Shown here: in pieces, positions 60,244-64,000 of the stretch
Numbering within the stretch: position 1 is the stretch's first letter
How the letters are laid out: each line of letters begins with the position of its first letter
Assembly: GCA_014529385.2 (NCBI GenBank)
Contig: CM043961.1
Coordinates: forward strand, 18,022,478-18,086,477
Origin: Adiantum capillus-veneris
Lineage: Eukaryota; Streptophyta; Polypodiopsida; Polypodiales; Pteridaceae
DNA: 64,000 nt
Reading direction: 5' to 3'
Notes under the pieces: model-generated
Databases searched by the model: none
The model's input: only the letters and a program-made list of their open reading frames with translations
Told to the model about the DNA's origin: nothing
Program-made: the position numbers and the translations under genes

Positions 60244-63015
60244 CTTTTCCCATAGTATTTTTTGATGGTAAAGTAAGAATACATTACCCTTGAGATAAAT
60301 AATAAGATGAGATAGAAAGCTTATTTTTATACTTACATATGTCACAGCACGACATCCACCCCCTCTAAACCTGCACATCCTCCGGCATGTGCCAACCTCA
60401 TGGTAACTTGTGAAAGCAATTGTATCCCCTGTCATCCCATGACCTCCTCCAGGATCATATGGGTAACTCAAAAACTTATATTGTACTAAGCATTGAGATC
60501 CTCCGCATCTTTTAATTGCTCTCGGATCAGAAGGAATTGTTATATACATCTGTCTCCAAAACATCTGTAACAAATCTCCATTATGCGCAAAATCTTCATG
60601 ACGTAGAGACATAAGTTCCTCATCCTCCTCTTCAAAAAACACTTCCAGGCTTCCTGTAATATACTTGAAAGATTTTTGAAACTGCACTTCAACCTTCTGA
60701 CCAACCTGTAAATCCATATGTACCTCTTTCGCATAGAAGTCTGAATCTGCATCTTCATTCTCAAAAGAATCCTCTAGATAGCCTTTCTCAACATCGAGAG
60801 AAACCTCAGAAATGTGCATGGTAAACCTCTCATCAATTTTCTCACCTTTTACCAAATATCTCTCCAGCTTTATAGCATAAAACTTTGCATACCTCTCAAA
60901 TATGGTGTCTAATTCCCTTTCCAAATCATCCTGGTAGGTATGCTCCCGGTCACTTGTAACCGACTGCTCAAAAACCTCCTTGGAGTTAGTCTCTAACACA
61001 ATATCTTCACCCCTTCTTCGTTTTTGACTCATCGCTAAATTATCTTCAATTGAATCATGTCTCCACTCTTCTAGGGAGAACCCTTCCTCATTACATGGCT
61101 CTGGTGTCAGCGTAGAGCTAGCATCCTCTTCTTGCTTCAAGGAATCACCATGTATACCCTTCCTATCCATAGCAGATAGATGCTCACAAACCTGCTTGCA
61201 ATTTATACCCTGTGACACAAGACCTAAATCCCTTTTATACCTCAGATATTGTTTGCATACCTGCAGGCAACCCTGTATAGTAGGCACTTTATGGCAAGCA
61301 TCTTTATTTGCATCTTCACACAGATAAGAAATATCACCCCAATCACAGACCATATCCTGAGAGGTTTCTTGCTCTTCTGCTCTATCCTCTGATGTCACTT
61401 CAACCTGTATAGCATTCCCAAACACTTCTCTATCTTTGATTTGTGAATCTTGAAGATTCATAGCTTCATCTGCAGAACCCCAATCATCATGCAGAAAATG
61501 TGCATCTGTCATTCCTTTTGTTGGCTCTTTCTTCTTTCCTATTGTAGACTCCTGCATGAGTACTTCAGGTGGAGATGCTCCTTGTGTTGAGGGTGTTTGA
61601 GAAGGCATTGAGTCGCTTCTTCCCCCACTTCTAGAAGCTCTTTTTGATGGTCCTTCATCAGCATTCTCATGTCTGCGCTTCTCTTCTACAATTGCCTCAT
61701 TTTGTTGGCATTTTGTAATGTAGGCATGCACTGACAATGAGTCCACTGGATCATTCCATCCTGTTTCTAAACGTACGCAATCACCTGCTTCATGTAGAAT
61801 CTCTTTTGTAAGCTTTCCCTTTTTAGCTAATTGCATGACATTTGGCCGAATTTGACCATGATGGTCACTCACTTCTTCATCACAAAAATGTTCAATTTTG
61901 ACTCCATAAGTAGCTGCCTCAACTGAAGAGGTGGCATGCTTGGTTGCCATATCTTCAACTAAGGTTTGCATTCCCCCCTTCCCAAAGTTAGTTCTCAAGG
62001 GTAGACATGTCTCTCTTAAGTGGATTTTACCATCCTTAAAAAAGACAACATCTTTTGACAATGCATCACTAAAATCATCACAATCCCTTCTTACATGGTA
62101 TGTACTATCACACCAAATACATCTATTAACAAACCCTTCTTTGGGCTGTTGTCTTTGCCTAGGAAGTGGCCCTGATGGTTGGCCTTTTTCTTCAAGCTTT
62201 GCAAACTTCACCTTCAAGTCACGCATTCCCTTCACAAGTTCATCTAGCATGGACTCATCAAACTTAGGAGCGATAAAAGTAGGCTTTACCATTTTGTCAG
62301 AAGTTGAGGTGGAAGGACTTGTAGTGTTTACTACCATCTTGTCCCTTCTTCTTTGTCGTTTGGCAAGCAGTGAGACAGCACCTTCAACCTCATTCCAGTC
62401 GGTCTTTAGTCCTTGCTCAGCATCTTTATCTTCAAGAAGAAGCTCCAAATTTTCTTGAAACTCTTTACCTGCAGCTTGTAAGAAAAGATCTGTCTTCTCT
62501 GCATCTAGTGTGGCCCTTTCTGTCCTAGTGAGTTGTGCATAGGGCCGCTCAAATTCCCTAAGTAGCTCTGTTATTGATAGTCCTTGCTTTGGCTTGACTA
62601 CCCATTCTAAGAATGTCCTTTTGGTCACTCTCTCAGAGTCCTCCATGAAATATTCCTCCTTTAAAGCTACTTTGAGTTCTTCCCAATTTCTCCCATGCCC
62701 ATCTTTAATTGCCCTAACATGCTCCCTAATTTCTGGAGCAACAACTAGCTCAAAGCTTTGAATCATCTCACCTTCTGACACGCGATGCAGCTCCATCTCC
62801 TTCACATACTCGCGTAAGTACTTGGTTACATCTTTGCCATTGAACTGATCCATTCTGTTGACAACCGCTTGTATGGCCTTCGTTGCTGAAATCTCCCTTC
62901 TTTCAGTAGCATGTTGTTGTTGCATGAACATTGCAAATGCTTGAAACATTTGCATTGTTGCTGGGTCAAAATGCATACCCTGTTGCTCAACATGATCACC
63001 CATGGTTACCCACAA
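60235..63015 (-). CDS. Gag-plus-unknown ORF, 926 aa, array copy 3
   Basis: The protein is identical to copy 1 (Ala at the site where copy 2 has Thr). Three intact frames in a row argue for very recent amplification, since older elements in this window are full of stops. Confidence 0.85.
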   Translation of the reverse strand: MWVTMGDHVEQQGMHFDPATMQMFQAFAMFMQQQHATERREISATKAIQAVVNRMDQFNGKDVTKYLREYVKEMELHRVSEGEMIQSFELVVAPEIREHVRAIKDGHGRNWEELKVALKEEYFMEDSERVTKRTFLEWVVKPKQGLSITELLREFERPYAQLTRTERATLDAEKTDLFLQAAGKEFQENLELLLEDKDAEQGLKTDWNEVEGAVSLLAKRQRRRDKMVVNTTSPSTSTSDKMVKPTFIAPKFDESMLDELVKGMRDLKVKFAKLEEKGQPSGPLPRQRQQPKEGFVNRCIWCDSTYHVRRDCDDFSDALSKDVVFFKDGKIHLRETCLPLRTNFGKGGMQTLVEDMATKHATSSVEAATYGVKIEHFCDEEVSDHHGQIRPNVMQLAKKGKLTKEILHEAGDCVRLETGWNDPVDSLSVHAYITKCQQNEAIVEEKRRHENADEGPSKRASRSGGRSDSMPSQTPSTQGASPPEVLMQESTIGKKKEPTKGMTDAHFLHDDWGSADEAMNLQDSQIKDREVFGNAIQVEVTSEDRAEEQETSQDMVCDWGDISYLCEDANKDACHKVPTIQGCLQVCKQYLRYKRDLGLVSQGINCKQVCEHLSAMDRKGIHGDSLKQEEDASSTLTPEPCNEEGFSLEEWRHDSIEDNLAMSQKRRRGEDIVLETNSKEVFEQSVTSDREHTYQDDLERELDTIFERYAKFYAIKLERYLVKGEKIDERFTMHISEVSLDVEKGYLEDSFENEDADSDFYAKEVHMDLQVGQKVEVQFQKSFKYITGSLEVFFEEEDEELMSLRHEDFAHNGDLLQMFWRQMYITIPSDPRAIKRCGGSQCLVQYKFLSYPYDPGGGHGMTGDTIAFTSYHEVGTCRRMCRFRGGGCRAVTYVSIKISFLSHLIIYLKGNVFLLYHQKILWEKCQ

Positions 63016-63056
63016 ACTCTCACCCTAGCAGATTCGCGTCGGGTTCACCAAAAATA

Positions 63057-64000
63057 TGTCGAGAAATTTGCGGTCTTGCCAGGAAAGCACCGGGCTTATG
63101 GCTGTGAGAGTTTGTGAGAGAACTCAACAAAAACTATTTGAAGGAGTTAAACCATAGATGCCATGAAGACTAGGGTTTGGAAAGAAGTGCAATCAAAGAA
63201 GACTCACTCTTTCTCTCTTGCACTCACACACACAAAGAAGAACGCAAAAGAGAATGTCAAAACAATACGAAGATGAAAACATCAAGGCTATGGTCATATC
63301 GTATCATGGGTAATATGAAAGGGTTAATGGATGAGTTAATGGCATTCAATCTTGGCTTACCAAATAGGCTACGAATTGTTCTTTGGAATTGTAGTTTTGT
63401 GCTTACCATAATATATATATTTTGTCTAGTGATTGGGATTAATTGTGTGTACAAATCCTCTTGGTTCATAGCAAGATAACTACGCTTACATCAAAAGAAA
63501 AATTATAGTCTATGAGAGGTAGTATGATGGGATCCGGTGATAGAAGTATTTCATTGAGCCTTTCAGGGCCAAAGAGAAACACTATACGTTGTTGAAAGTG
63601 TATCTTACGGCTAATCCATACGTTAATTCCAATAGATCGTACAGAGTGAAAGCGATAGAAATGATCATCATGTGGGTTATTCATCTAGGATAGTATGTGA
63701 GAAATGTAGATATGAGAGAAGTGAAGAGATGAGAAGTTTCCCTCCCAAGCCCTATTCTTGCCCGTAGGCAATAAGGATACTGCGGGGAGAGATGTACCTG
63801 TAGCAAGGAGAACCTAGAGAGGATGAATGAATGAGAGAGATATGTTTGGTTAAGGGGATGAGATTAGATACATATATATATGTTGGATTAGAGATGAAAA
63901 TGAAAACAACAAGAAATCAAGAAAACATCAATGTAGAACACATCTTACTTGAAACCCTTCGGCACCATTATTGATGGAGAGAGAAGAAGAGTGGATAATT
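63057..64000 (-). repeat. LTR 4 of the tandem array, cut by the window edge
   Basis: The first 944 bp of the repeat are visible; the array may continue with more units to the right. It carries the G variant corresponding to 54473. Confidence 0.9.

Larger units (their letters stand above)
49215..64000 (-). mobile_element. Tandem array of a gag-only LTR retrotransposon (TR-GAG-like), period 4614 bp
   Basis: Four LTRs (the last cut by the window) alternate with three internal regions, all in one orientation and sharing LTRs. The period is exactly 4614 bp, LTR 1801 bp, internal 2813 bp. Each internal region has a PBS-like site, one 926-aa ORF and a purine tract, and no protease, RT or integrase. 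In the ~14.8 kb I noticed only three base differences between units (49859, 50437, 56559). Such arrays arise by unequal recombination between LTRs or by integration of concatemers. The element would need enzymes supplied by another retrotransposon. Confidence 0.93.

Noticed and set aside
49215..64000. CRISPR-like or satellite interpretation of the regular repeats
   Set aside because: The period of 4614 bp consists of LTR plus gag ORF with TG...CA ends, PBS and PPT, so it is a retrotransposon array.

Overview
The window looks like repeat-dense nuclear DNA of a land plant, most likely a fern. The clues are a spliced gene with GT-AG introns, plant-type Ty3/Gypsy and L1-like elements, PBS sites for plant tRNA-Asp, and PPR (pentatricopeptide) fragments of the 'DVVSW..LIAGYAQH' style that is abundant in fern and other seedless-plant genomes. 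The species is not determinable by eye. Almost everything is transposon-derived, and only the first 3.5 kb looks like a host-type gene.

Layout. 1-3511 (+): 3' part of a multi-exon gene that joins an acidic repeat, a ParB-like 'DGNNR' domain and a circularly permuted N6/N4-type DNA methyltransferase domain. 3650-5860: minisatellites mixed with PPR pseudogene pieces, carrying a 1193-bp-offset duplication. 6125-6945 (+): end of an L1-like LINE. 7395-10700 (+): decayed Ty3/Gypsy element. 11464-11830: C-rich tract. 12104-20024 (+): large LTR retroelement without coding capacity (LARD-like). Its 3' LTR runs directly into a retro-copied tRNA-Asp (20020-20091) and then an inverted U5 segment (20092-20429), a fossil of aberrant tRNA-primed reverse transcription. 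20430-24660 (-): coiled-coil retroelement ORF plus its leader. 24700-26021 (-): displaced protease fragment. 26043-about 37260 (-): degraded but complete-order Gypsy element (LTR, Asp PBS, leader, ORF0, gag, PR, RT, RNase H, two zinc modules, integrase), split by a solo LTR with a 5-bp target duplication. 37900-42700 (-): a second, truncated relative with a foreign integrase piece inside its LTR. 43200-49214: LINE pieces, a hAT-like MITE carrying a tRNA-like promoter, and SINE-like heads. 49215-64000 (-): near-perfect tandem array (period 4614 bp) of a gag-only LTR retrotransposon, arranged LTR-gag-LTR-gag-LTR-gag-LTR, continuing past the right edge.

The most unusual items are: (1) the LTR/tRNA-Asp/inverted-U5 junction with an A-to-T change at tRNA position 58; (2) the ParB-methyltransferase gene with an altered catalytic motif; (3) the TR-GAG-like tandem array with a 926-aa gag-plus-unknown ORF; (4) a palindrome repeated every ~290 bp in the leaders of two retroelements. 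All calls come from reading the sequence; no database search was possible.
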